From Holophagales bacterium (lineage in GTDB: Bacteria > Acidobacteriota > Thermoanaerobaculia > Multivoradales > Multivoraceae): a stretch of DNA of 64,000 nucleotides. Of this stretch, positions 45,851 to 53,462 are shown piece after piece; position 1 is the first letter of the stretch, and each line of letters opens with the position of its first letter. The DNA is taken from contig VYDI01000020.1 in NCBI GenBank assembly GCA_009843505.1, forward strand, positions 22,461 through 86,460, written 5' to 3'. The notes beneath the pieces were generated by a model, which did no database searches, was not told where the DNA came from, and worked only from the letters and a program-made list of their open reading frames with translations. Made by a program: the position numbers and the translations under genes.

Positions 45851-47484
45851 TGGTCGTAGAGCCCAGCCACATATCGACCGCTCGCAGCTTCATCCCTCCT
45901 CCGGCTCCGGGCGAGCGACCTACTGAGTACGCGGATCGCATCGGTGAGTACCACGTCGCCACCAGGTCCGAGGCGCACCGCAAGCAGCACGGCCTCTATC
46001 TGACGCCTGTCACAGCGGCCGACTTCATGGCGGCTCAGATCCAGGTCGCTGGTGACCGCCTTCGGGTTCTGGATCCTGCCGCCGGTGCCGGCATCCTCTG
46101 TTGCGCTGCGGTCGAAGCGCTTGCCGAACGCCGCCGTCCGCCGGGCTGGATCGAACTGGTGGCCTACGAAGTAGACGCTGAGTTGATGGACCCTCTACAG
46201 GCGGTTCTCGACTACCTCCGGGAGTGGTGTCGCGAGAAGCACGGAATCAGCCTCGAAGAGCGAGTCGAGTCCCAAGACTTCGTGTTGGCGCATGCCGAGA
46301 CACTTCGGCGTGAAGACAGCCTGATTCCGTGCGAGTCAGACGACCGAGACTTCGACATCGCCATCTCCAACCCTCCGTACTTCAAGATCAACAAGAGCGA
46401 CCCACGAGCGGTTCTTGCTTCGAGTGTGGTCTACGGCCAGCCGAACATCTACGCCCTGTTCATGGCGGTCAGCGCGGCCCTGGTCCGCCCCGGAGGCGAC
46501 TTCATCTCCATCACGCCGAGGAGCTTCACCTCCGGCCTGTACTTCCGGCAGTTCCGTCGCATCTTCTTCGACCTTGTTCAGCCGACCCTGGTTCACGCCT
46601 TCGGATCGCGTCGGGAGGCCTTCAAACGCGATGAAGTACTGCAGGAGAACGTCATTCTCCACGGCACCCGGCTGAACTCCCAGCCCCAAGATCGTCAGGC
46701 TCCCCTGGTGATCTCCAGCAGCCGCGGCGTTGGCGACTTGGACGACTCTGACCGCCGCACGACTCCGCTTCAAGCGGCTCTCGATCTCGACGACCGCGAG
46801 CGCGTACTCCGGCTTCCCGTCTCCGAGGAGGACGCTCGCGTTCTTGACCTGGTCGACTCATGGCCGAACACGTTGGCCAGTCTGGGCCTCGGTATCTCCA
46901 CCGGACCCGTGGTTCCCTTCCGCGCGAAGGACCTGGTCGAGCGCGAGGGCCAAGTGCCCGAGTTGCACGTTCCCCTCCTCTGGATGAACCACGTGCGGCC
47001 AATGCAGGTCACCTGGCCGTTGAACCGGCACAAGCCGGAGTACATCAAGCGCCAGGGCGCCGAGAAACTCCTCCTACCGAACCGCAACTACGTTCTCCTT
47101 CGTCGCTTCACCGCGAAGGAAGAGGTCCGTCGACTCTCGGCGGCGCCCTACGTTGCCCGATCCATGCCCGTTCCCCTGGTGGGACTGGAGAACCACCTGA
47201 ACTACATCTATCGACAGGCCGGTTCACTCACCGACGAAGAGGCATGGGGCTTGGCAGCGCTCTACAACAGCCGTCTCCTCGATACCTACTTCAGGTGTCT
47301 GAACGGGCACACTCAGGTCAATGCTACGGAGCTACGCGCCATGCCGCTTCCGGCGAACCATTTCATCGTCGAACTCGGTGAGCGAGTCCAGCAGCTCGCT
47401 AACCCAATCGACCATCTCGACCCGCTGATCGCGGACACACTGTCCGCCGACATTTGCCGGAAGTTCGTCGTTGAACAAGCTTGA
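45850..47484 (+). CDS. Type II DNA adenine methyltransferase (Eco57I/BsuBI-PstI type)
   Basis: N6-adenine methyltransferase of 544 residues. The SAM-binding motif I is LDPAAGAGILCCAA (about residue 74) and the catalytic motif IV is NPPY (174-177). The upstream wording KQHGLYLTPVTAADFMA is usual for this class. The C-terminal half would hold the target recognition domain. It protects host DNA from the nuclease encoded just downstream, whose start overlaps its last 14 bases. The frame is open back to 45784, but ATG 45850 fits the promoter and the family N-terminus. No controller protein is seen. Confidence 0.9.
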   Translation: MVVEPSHISTARSFIPPPAPGERPTEYADRIGEYHVATRSEAHRKQHGLYLTPVTAADFMAAQIQVAGDRLRVLDPAAGAGILCCAAVEALAERRRPPGWIELVAYEVDAELMDPLQAVLDYLREWCREKHGISLEERVESQDFVLAHAETLRREDSLIPCESDDRDFDIAISNPPYFKINKSDPRAVLASSVVYGQPNIYALFMAVSAALVRPGGDFISITPRSFTSGLYFRQFRRIFFDLVQPTLVHAFGSRREAFKRDEVLQENVILHGTRLNSQPQDRQAPLVISSSRGVGDLDDSDRRTTPLQAALDLDDRERVLRLPVSEEDARVLDLVDSWPNTLASLGLGISTGPVVPFRAKDLVEREGQVPELHVPLLWMNHVRPMQVTWPLNRHKPEYIKRQGAEKLLLPNRNYVLLRRFTAKEEVRRLSAAPYVARSMPVPLVGLENHLNYIYRQAGSLTDEEAWGLAALYNSRLLDTYFRCLNGHTQVNATELRAMPLPANHFIVELGERVQQLANPIDHLDPLIADTLSADICRKFVVEQA

Positions 47485-48409
47485 TGAGGCCCGAAGAATC
47501 CTCCGCGGCTTGGGGATGCCTCCAGCGCAGTCGAACGAGATGGCGGGGCTGACCCTGCTTGCTCTGTGCGGAATGACTCAGCACGACTCTTGGTCGGGTG
47601 CCTCACGCAGTCGACGCACCGTGACCAAGGGCATCATGGATCACGTCCGTGAACACTTCGGTCGCGACTACGCCCCGAACACTCGCGAGACGTTCCGCCG
47701 CCAGGTCCTCCACCAGTTCGTGCTCGCGGGCCTTGCTGAACACAACCCGTTCGAGCCTGATCTACCCACCAACAGTCCACGGTCTCACTACGCCATCAGC
47801 GAGGCTGCGCTCGGGGTCGTCCAGTCCTTCGGCACCGGCGAGTGGGAGTCGAACGTCGGCGAGTTCCGCCGCGACCTTCCCGCTTGGCTCGCAAAGTACG
47901 AAGATTCGCAGTCCGACACCCTGGTTCCAATTCGCTTCCCCGATGGCCAAGAGGTACGGCTCTCACCAGGCTCGCACAACGAGCTCCAGAAGGCGGTCAT
48001 CGAGAAGTTCGCTCCGCGCTTCGCCCCTGGCGCGAACGTCCTTTACCTCGGCGACACCGCCAAGAAGGACCTCCACGTCGACCAGCAACGCCTTCTTCAA
48101 GTCGGCCTTCCGCTCACCGGCCACGACAAACTGCCGGACATCGCCCTCTACGACCGGGCTCGCAACCGGCTCTTCCTCATCGAAGCCGTCACGTCACACG
48201 GCCCGGTCGACCGGAAGCGCCTCACCGAGTTCGAAGCACTGCTGAACTCCTGCCGCGCTACACCTGTCTACGTCAGCGCGTTTCCCGACTTCGACGAGTT
48301 CCGCAAGCACATGAAGGCCATCGCCTGGGAGACCGAAGTGTGGCTTGCTGAGGTCCCGGACCACTTGATCCACTTCGACGGGGACAAGTTCCTCGGGCCG
48401 TACACCTAG
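47471..48409 (+). CDS. Type II restriction endonuclease, BsuBI/PstI family
   Basis: Protein of 312 residues. The N-terminal helical domain (about 1-140) resembles the BsuBI/PstI N-terminal domain (GMTQHDSWSGASRSRRTVTKG). The C-terminal nuclease domain (about 145-312) has the family signatures VLYLGDTAKKDLHVD, LPDIALYD (Asp223) and FLIEAVTSHGPVD (Glu238). The classical members cut CTGCAG; specificity here is not proven. The TTG start at 47471 gives a 14-base overlap with the methyltransferase gene, which couples the two. This order, methylase first, lets protection precede cutting. Confidence 0.9.
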   Translation: MNKLDEARRILRGLGMPPAQSNEMAGLTLLALCGMTQHDSWSGASRSRRTVTKGIMDHVREHFGRDYAPNTRETFRRQVLHQFVLAGLAEHNPFEPDLPTNSPRSHYAISEAALGVVQSFGTGEWESNVGEFRRDLPAWLAKYEDSQSDTLVPIRFPDGQEVRLSPGSHNELQKAVIEKFAPRFAPGANVLYLGDTAKKDLHVDQQRLLQVGLPLTGHDKLPDIALYDRARNRLFLIEAVTSHGPVDRKRLTEFEALLNSCRATPVYVSAFPDFDEFRKHMKAIAWETEVWLAEVPDHLIHFDGDKFLGPYT

Positions 48410-48515
48410 CTAGTCTCCGGGTCACGTCCTCCCGGCCTCTCTCAGCGCATCGCCAGACGTAGTGCCAGTCGGCCTCTGGCCGGTGCCCGATGCCGGCCCG
48501 GGAGCCGGTCCGAGG

Positions 48516-48541
48516 TCTCCCGACACCTACAAGACGGGAGA
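48516..48541. promoter_or_regulatory. Inverted repeat between the nuclease and the tiny-ORF chain
   Basis: TCTCCCG (48516-48522) pairs with CGGGAGA (48535-48541) over a 12-base loop. It could end the R-M transcript or act as an operator for the small ORFs that begin at 48586. Confidence 0.35.
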
Positions 48542-48585
48542 TGACAGCCCACGATCTGGCCGGGTAGATTCGGTGAAGAAGCAGC

Positions 48586-48753
48586 ATGAACCGAGGGATG
48601 GACGTGTTGACGCTGGACGATCAGGAAGTAGCCGATATCTTTGCTACTGACTACTCTGCGTGGTGGATAAAGCCAGCAAATGACGAACCGGAAAAGACGG
48701 CGGTGCCGCTCGCGGCCCCCATCTTCATTGCGGCTGACGATGACGACTACTAA
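48586..48753 (+). CDS. Small acidic protein of unknown function
   Basis: ORF of 55 residues, first of a chain of four overlapping ORFs. It is rich in Asp and ends in ADDDDY; the middle has DYSAWWIKPA. No family is recognised. ATG 48598 is an alternative start. It overlaps the next ORF by 14 bases. Whether it is expressed is uncertain. Confidence 0.4.
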   Translation: MNRGMDVLTLDDQEVADIFATDYSAWWIKPANDEPEKTAVPLAAPIFIAADDDDY

Positions 48754-48904
48754 GGAAGCCAAGAACAAGCGCCGCCCCGGTCGGCCCGCGACCCGCGCAA
48801 TCAAGCTGGACGCTCCGATGGAGGAAGTGGCGCAGAGGACCTTTGCGAACGCGAAGAAACCAGACCAGTCTATACGGGTAAGGAACAGGGAGGACGAAGG
48901 CTAG
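48740..48904 (+). CDS. Small phage-like basic protein (GRP motif)
   Basis: ORF of 54 residues. The start TTTKEAKNKRRPGRPATRAI carries an AT-hook-like RPGRP; then IKLDAPMEEVAQRTFANAKK follows. This pattern (basic GRP stretch, then IKLDAxxEEVA) recalls small proteins common in marine phage genomes; the link is from memory. It overlaps both neighbours. Confidence 0.5.
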   Translation: MTTTKEAKNKRRPGRPATRAIKLDAPMEEVAQRTFANAKKPDQSIRVRNREDEG

Positions 48905-49110
48905 TGGACCAGTTTCCATTCAAGAGAGCAGACGTGCTGACAGAAGTGTACAAGTTCTTCGGGGCACATGAAGAAGGCGCGACTTCGGTACAGAAGATCC
49001 GTGCCGAAGTCTGTTACAAGGCATACCAGAAGGGCGACAGGGCGCTCGTGCTAGATATGCTCAAGGAAGCGGAGCACGACAAAAAGTGGGAGGGTCAGGA
49101 TAGTGAGTGA
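48904..49110 (+). CDS. Small protein of unknown function
   Basis: ORF of 68 residues, predicted helical (RADVLTEVYKFFGAHEEGAT and VLDMLKEAEHDKKWEG). GTG 48904 shares one base with the TAG stop of the previous ORF, and its end overlaps the FN3 ORF by eight bases. Its codon use is less GC-biased than chromosomal neighbours. No family is recognised. Confidence 0.5.
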   Translation: MDQFPFKRADVLTEVYKFFGAHEEGATSVQKIRAEVCYKAYQKGDRALVLDMLKEAEHDKKWEGQDSE

Positions 49111-49408
49111 TCCAGAGGTCAAGTGGGAGGACGGCAAGATACACGTTTCTCTCCCGCAACCCGGAACGAACAACGTGATCGAGGCGAGTTGGGTTCCTGC
49201 CGGAACCTACATCGTCAAGCTGAGGAAGGTCGGAGACGAAGCGTGGGGGCCGGGGATCGAGACTCCGTTCACCCATTGCAGGTTCGTTGACCTTGAGCCC
49301 GACACCGAGTACGAAATGCAGGTGGAGGCCATGAACAGCGCGGGGCTGAGAAGTGAGCCTGCCGTCACCCGCACGAAAACGGACGCTGCTGGCGAACTTG
49401 TGAACTAG
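49103..49408 (+). CDS. Fibronectin type III domain protein
   Basis: Protein of 101 residues that is essentially one FN3 domain: IEASWVPAGTYIVKLRKVGD, then FVDLEPDTEYEMQVEAMNSAG. It has no signal peptide. It starts at GTG 49103 inside the previous ORF and ends at TAG 49408. The next open stretch continues in the same frame right after the stop, so this may be the front half of a broken longer gene. Confidence 0.6.
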   Translation: MSDPEVKWEDGKIHVSLPQPGTNNVIEASWVPAGTYIVKLRKVGDEAWGPGIETPFTHCRFVDLEPDTEYEMQVEAMNSAGLRSEPAVTRTKTDAAGELVN

Positions 49409-49874
49409 ATGGTGCGGCTAGCCAGGTATAGAAGCCCCATCCGTTTTCTCAAAGACGACGACAGAGGCCAACCGCCTCCGCCCGACCCAGATCCCGACCC
49501 GGGCGCCCCCAACCTGCCCCTCCAACCGCGCTTGCTTGGAGAACGGCTTCACCGCCGGTATCGAGTTCGAGGACCCGAACACCGTACTCTGGACCGAGGC
49601 CAAGAGACAGAGGCATTTGGGTGCCGAGAGCGCTGTCTTCTACTTCTTCAACCCGGGCAACGCTGAAGTGCTGGTCAAGGTCCTCAACGGATGCGCTATC
49701 AACCAGCATTGGCGGGTCTACTCGGCACCAGCCACCGATATCCGCTACCGAGTAGCCGCGTGGCCGCCGAATCGGGCGGGCACCCGCTGGACCTCAGCCA
49801 GGGCCTTTCCGGGCAGTACTGCGGGCTTTACTTGGGTCTCGGCGATCACCGACTTGAAGGCGTTCGGCTGCTAG
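49409..49874 (+). pseudogene. Frameshifted acidobacterial-type C-terminal domain gene
   Basis: The frame from ATG 49409 runs into a linker [12 protein letters not shown]. The conserved domain is in the next frame: [19 protein letters not shown], then [20 protein letters not shown], and [12 protein letters not shown] before the stop at 49874. Removing one C from the C5 run at 49506-49510 joins linker and domain into one reading frame of about 154 residues. The proline-aspartate linker followed by this domain is a layout I recall from secreted acidobacterial proteins, often after FN3. It is either a real pseudogene or a sequencing error. Confidence 0.65.
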
Positions 49875-49955
49875 CTTGCACCACCGTGGACTCGCCACTG
49901 CGTGGCTCAGCCCGGTCGCGGGCCAGGAAGGTCCGCGCTCGGCACCCGACGATGT

Positions 49956-50135
49956 CCCGCCTGCAGCGGGCCGAAGGAGGGGGTCACTGCGGGCTGGAGG
50001 CAAGCGACGGGCGACGTCCACACGTCGTCCGAAACCAACCGGAGCGCAGCCGACCGAAGCGAGCACTCCACTCTCATCTAGTCGGAAAGTGCGAGCGGCC
50101 GCAGGGACCCCCTCCTTCGGTCCGCTGCAGGCGGG
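49956..50135. mobile_element. Palindromic element B (MITE-like), right border of island
   Basis: Terminal inverted repeats of 30 bases (49956-49985 and 50106-50135) match at 29 of 30 positions and enclose 120 bases. Its reverse complement aligns with element A over most of its length. A 24-base identical core lies at 50038-50061, matching 44661-44684 inverted. With its flanks it fills the gap from 49875 to 50203. Confidence 0.75.
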
Positions 50136-50182
50136 TGCAACCGAGGTCGCCACGCTGCCGCCGAAGGCGGCCAGAAACACGC

Positions 50183-50199
50183 GCCGGCCGAAGGCCGGC
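50183..50199 (-). terminator. Candidate terminator of the ribosomal superoperon
   Basis: Immediately after the rplQ stop codon the minus strand reads GCCGGCC-TTC-GGCCGGC, a 7-base stem with a C(TTCG)G tetraloop. It is followed by GCGTGTTTCTGG. A second stem (GCCGCC/GGCGGC, 50157-50171) follows. The T-rich tail is short. Confidence 0.55.
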
Positions 50200-50203
50200 A
50201 CCG

Positions 50204-50566
50204 CTACTCGTCGGTGTCGACGAACTCGATGACGGCGCGTTCGGCGGCGTCGCCCTTGCGGGGGCCGAGCTTCGTGATGCGGAGGTAGCCGCCGGGTCGG
50301 TCGGCGTAGCGGGGGGCGATCTCGTCGAAGAGCTTCTTGACGTGGTCGCAGTTGGGTAGCCAGCGGCGGACTAGGCGGCGGGCGTGGACGGTGTCCTCGC
50401 GACCGCGGGTGATCATCTTCTCGGCGACTGGCCGCAGGGCCTTGGCCTTGGCCAGGGTCGTCTGGATGCGGCCGTGCTCGACCAACGAGGCGAGCTGGTT
50501 GCGGAACATGGCCCGGCGGTGGGCCGTCGTCCGGCCGAGTTTCTTGTAGCCAACTCCGTGACGCAT
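50204..50566 (-). CDS. rplQ: Large subunit ribosomal protein L17
   Basis: Protein of 120 residues beginning MRHGVGYKKLGRTTAHRRAM, with RNQLASLVEHGRIQTTLAKA. It lines the exit-tunnel surface of the 50S subunit. Last gene of the superoperon, 44 bases after rpoA. The C-terminus is slightly acidic (VIEFVDTDE). Confidence 0.97.
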   Translation of the reverse strand: MRHGVGYKKLGRTTAHRRAMFRNQLASLVEHGRIQTTLAKAKALRPVAEKMITRGREDTVHARRLVRRWLPNCDHVKKLFDEIAPRYADRPGGYLRITKLGPRKGDAAERAVIEFVDTDE

Positions 50567-50610
50567 CTTCTCTCCCTCCCGGGGAAGCTCGAGAACGGTT
50601 CCACGGCCCG

Positions 50611-51597
50611 CTAGGCCTGGACTCCGCTCTCCGCGTTCTCGGGAACCTCCATGCCGAAGGACAGGCCCATCTTGTCGAGGACCTCCTGGATCTCCTCGAG
50701 CGACTTCCGTCCGAAGTTCTTCGTCTCGAGCATCTCCTTCTCGCTGCGCACCACCAGGTCGCCGACCGTGTTGATGTTCGCGTTTCGCAGACAGTTCGCG
50801 GACCGGACGCTCAGGTTCAGGTCGTCGATCGCCTTGTGGAGCAGGACGCCCAGGTCACCACCGTCGATCTCCTCTTCGACTACGGCGTCCGTGATCAGGC
50901 TCTCCTCCGCGTTGATGAAGATCGTCAGGTGGTCGCGCAGCAAAGTGCCGGCGCGGGACATCGCCTCTTCGGGCGTCACCGTCCCATCAGTCCAGACCTC
51001 CACGATCAGTCGCTCATAGTCGGTGGTACGGCCGAGCCGGGCCGCTTCCACGCGGTAGTTCACGCGCTTCACCGGACTATGCACCGAGTCGAGCGGAATC
51101 CAGCCGATGCCCATCGACTGTTCGAGGTTGCGGTCCGCGCTGACGTAGCCGCGGCCGTTCTTGACCTGCGCCTCGAGGCGGAGGCGGCCCCGCTCGTTGA
51201 GCGTGGCCACCTTGCTCGCCGCGTCCCGGATCTCGACGCTGGCATCCGTGTCGAAGTCGCCGGCGGCGACCTCGCGCGGACCCGTGACGTCCAGGGTGAT
51301 CACCCGGGTCGAACCGTCGAGAGACCGGAGCGGCACCTGCTTCAGGTTGAGGATGATGTCCGTGACGTCTTCGACGACGCCCTCGAGCGACGAGAACTCG
51401 TGCAGCGCGCCATCGATGCGCACCGCGGTGATCGCGGCGCCTTCGATCGCCGACAGCAGACTGCGGCGCAACGCATTACCGACCGTCGCGCCGAAACCGC
51501 GTTCGAACGGCTGGGCCGAGAACTTCCCGTAGCTGTCGGTCAGCGTCTCGGTGTCGATCTCGACGCGCTTGGGGCGTTGGAATCCCTTCCAGAGCAT
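50611..51597 (-). CDS. rpoA: RNA polymerase alpha subunit
   Basis: Protein of 328 residues. The N-terminal assembly domain has PFERGFGATVGNALRRSLLS. The C-terminal DNA-binding domain starts near residue 245, with LSVRSANCLRNANINTVGDL and NFGRKSLEEIQ. ATG 51597 is chosen over GTG 51603 because AGGAG sits five bases before it. The usual rpsD gene between rpsK and rpoA is missing. Confidence 0.97.
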   Translation of the reverse strand: MLWKGFQRPKRVEIDTETLTDSYGKFSAQPFERGFGATVGNALRRSLLSAIEGAAITAVRIDGALHEFSSLEGVVEDVTDIILNLKQVPLRSLDGSTRVITLDVTGPREVAAGDFDTDASVEIRDAASKVATLNERGRLRLEAQVKNGRGYVSADRNLEQSMGIGWIPLDSVHSPVKRVNYRVEAARLGRTTDYERLIVEVWTDGTVTPEEAMSRAGTLLRDHLTIFINAEESLITDAVVEEEIDGGDLGVLLHKAIDDLNLSVRSANCLRNANINTVGDLVVRSEKEMLETKNFGRKSLEEIQEVLDKMGLSFGMEVPENAESGVQA

Positions 51598-51674
51598 GTT
51601 CACTCCTACCTATCTCGATTGCGTTCCAGATGGAAACGTTGATTGCTAGCGAACTGTGGGGCAGCGAACCAGGT

Positions 51675-52049
51675 TCAGACCCGGCGCCGCTTGCGGGGAC
51701 GGCAGCCGTTATGTGGAATCGGCGTGACGTCGCGGATCGACCGGATGCTGATGCCGGTCGCCTGCAGCGCCCGAACCGCGGACTCCCTGCCGCCGCCCGG
51801 CCCCTTGACCAGCACGTCGACCGTTCGCACGCCCATGTCCTTGGCCTGGTAGCCGACCGCCTGAGCCGCGACCTGAGCCGCGAAGGGCGTTCCCTTGCGC
51901 GATCCCTTGAAGCCGTTCCGGCCCGAGGACGACCACGTCAGGACGTTGCCGTCCGGATCCGTGATGCAGACCAGGGTGTTGTTGAAGGTCGCGTTGACAT
52001 GCGCCACCGCGTGGGGCACGACGCGCTTCTCCTTTCTCGCCTTTGCCAT
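51675..52049 (-). CDS. rpsK: Small subunit ribosomal protein S11
   Basis: Protein of 124 residues. [19 protein letters not shown] and the C-terminal [18 protein letters not shown] are diagnostic. It forms part of the 30S platform. A gap of 77 bases without a gene separates it from rpoA. Confidence 0.97.
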   Translation of the reverse strand: MAKARKEKRVVPHAVAHVNATFNNTLVCITDPDGNVLTWSSSGRNGFKGSRKGTPFAAQVAAQAVGYQAKDMGVRTVDVLVKGPGGGRESAVRALQATGISIRSIRDVTPIPHNGCRPRKRRRV

Positions 52050-52078
52050 GTGCTTCGCCCTCTCTGGTCCTCTCCCGC

Positions 52079-52459
52079 CTACTTCCCGACCTTCTTCTTA
52101 CCGGCCACGGTGGCCCGCCGCGGTCCCTTGCGGGTCCGAGCGTTGGTGTGCGTGCGCTGGCCGCGAACGGGCAGGCTCTTGCGGTGCCTGACCCCCCGGT
52201 AGCTGCCGATCTCCATCAACCGCTTGATGCTCTGGGTGACTTCCTTGCGCAGGTCGCCCTCGACGGCTCCGGCATCCTGGACCACCTGGCGAATGCGCCC
52301 GGTCTCGTCCTCGGTCAGGTCCTTGACCTTGACCGTCGCCTCGACGCCGGCCTCCGTCAGGAGCGACTGAGCCCGAGAGCGTCCAATTCCATAGATGTAA
52401 GTCAGGCCGACGCCGACCTGCTTGTTCTGCGGTAGATCGATCCCCGCGATTCTCGCCAT
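52079..52459 (-). CDS. rpsM: Small subunit ribosomal protein S13
   Basis: Protein of 126 residues starting [20 protein letters not shown], with [20 protein letters not shown] near the basic C-terminus. It contacts the 50S subunit and P-site tRNA. It follows rpmJ in the usual alpha-operon order. Confidence 0.97.
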   Translation of the reverse strand: MARIAGIDLPQNKQVGVGLTYIYGIGRSRAQSLLTEAGVEATVKVKDLTEDETGRIRQVVQDAGAVEGDLRKEVTQSIKRLMEIGSYRGVRHRKSLPVRGQRTHTNARTRKGPRRATVAGKKKVGK

Positions 52460-52480
52460 ACGAAACTCCCCTGGTCCTCT

Positions 52481-52594
52481 TCAGCCCTGCCGCTGCTTGT
52501 GCTTGGGGTTCTCACAGATGACGCGGATCACACCGCGGCGCCTGACCACCTTGCACTTGACACACATCCTCTTGACTGACGCTCGCACTTTCAT
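52481..52594 (-). CDS. rpmJ: Large subunit ribosomal protein L36
   Basis: Protein of 37 residues, read directly from the sequence: [20 protein letters not shown], then [17 protein letters not shown]. The CxxC plus later Cys and His make this the zinc-ribbon form. It lies between infA and rpsM, the standard place. Confidence 0.95.
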   Translation of the reverse strand: MKVRASVKRMCVKCKVVRRRGVIRVICENPKHKQRQG

Positions 52595-52622
52595 GATGGA
52601 CTCCTCTGAACGTCGACGGCCG

Positions 52623-52844
52623 TCAGGTTCTCAGCCTGTAGACGATCCGGCCGCGACCGGGATCGTAGGGAGAGAGTTCGACCAGCACCCGGTCTCCCGG
52701 AAGAATGCGGATGAAGTGCTTACGCATCTTACCCGAGATATGGGCCAGGGCCTGATGCTTGTTGTCAAGCTCGACCTTGAAGACTGCGTTCGGCAGCGTC
52801 TCTATTACCGTGGCCTCGACCTCGATCGCCTCTTCCTTCTTCAC
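52623..52844 (-). CDS. infA: Translation initiation factor IF-1
   Basis: OB-fold protein of 73 residues with [36 protein letters not shown] and [16 protein letters not shown]. It blocks the A site during initiation. The gene map, which often precedes infA, is absent: only 45 bases separate adk and infA. Confidence 0.96.
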   Translation of the reverse strand: MKKEEAIEVEATVIETLPNAVFKVELDNKHQALAHISGKMRKHFIRILPGDRVLVELSPYDPGRGRIVYRLRT

Positions 52845-52889
52845 ACCAACGTTCCCTTCGCTCTTCGCCAGCTCTCCATTCTACTTGTG

Positions 52890-53462
52890 TCAGGCCCGCG
52901 CCGTCCCGGCCAGGGCGGCCTCGATGGCAGCCGTGACCTGTTCGATCGGGACGTTGCCGTTGACCCGGCGCAACAGTCCCAGCTCCTCGTAGTGAGCGAT
53001 CAGAGGCTCGGTCTGCGCCGCGTAGACCTGCAGCCGCTCCCGCACGACCTCCTCCCGATCGTCCGCGCCGCGGCCGCGAAGAACAATGCGCTGGACGAGT
53101 TCCTCGTCCGGCACGTCGATCGTCACGACGTGATCGATCTGGCTCCCGTTGAGGATCTCCTCGAGCGTTCCGGCCTGCGGCGCGGTACGCGGATAGCCGT
53201 CGAGCAGGAAGCCCGCGTCTGCATCCGGCTGGCTCAGCCTGTCCCGAACCACTTCGGCCATGAGTTCGTCATCGACCAGCGCGCCCGAAGCCATCACGCC
53301 TTCGACCCGTCCGCCCAGCTCGTTGCCGGCGGCGACCGCCGCACGCAGCATGTCGCCGGTCGAGATGGCGGGAATGCCGAGCGTCTCCGCAAGGCGCGCG
53401 GCCTGCGTGCCCTTGCCGCAGCCCGGCGCCCCGAGCAGAACGATGCGCAGCGAATCAGCCAC
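52890..53462 (-). CDS. adk: Adenylate kinase (short form without LID insert)
   Basis: Protein of 190 residues. The P-loop is LLGAPGCGKGTQAARLA; AISTGDMLRAAVAAG and FLLDGYPRT follow. Between VLRGRGADDREEVVRERL and the end there is no zinc or long LID domain, so this is a short-type enzyme. It interconverts ATP + AMP and 2 ADP. Its start overlaps the secY end by eight bases. Confidence 0.95.
   Translation of the reverse strand: MADSLRIVLLGAPGCGKGTQAARLAETLGIPAISTGDMLRAAVAAGNELGGRVEGVMASGALVDDELMAEVVRDRLSQPDADAGFLLDGYPRTAPQAGTLEEILNGSQIDHVVTIDVPDEELVQRIVLRGRGADDREEVVRERLQVYAAQTEPLIAHYEELGLLRRVNGNVPIEQVTAAIEAALAGTARA

Larger units (their letters stand above)
44764..49955. other. Accessory island with R-M system between palindromic elements
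   Basis: This block of about 5.2 kb separates the EF-G paralogue from the conserved ribosomal superoperon. Its content is accessory: a lone secreted protein, a methyltransferase and restriction nuclease, tiny overlapping ORFs and a broken gene. Codon use in 48586-49110 is visibly richer in A/T-ending codons than in neighbouring genes. The ends coincide with two copies of one element in opposite orientation. The mobile nature is inferred. Confidence 0.65.

Noticed and set aside
45661..45990. Minus-strand ORF overlapping the methyltransferase start
   Set aside because: Low-complexity Arg/Pro-rich product, overlapping a promoter and the N-terminus of a real gene.
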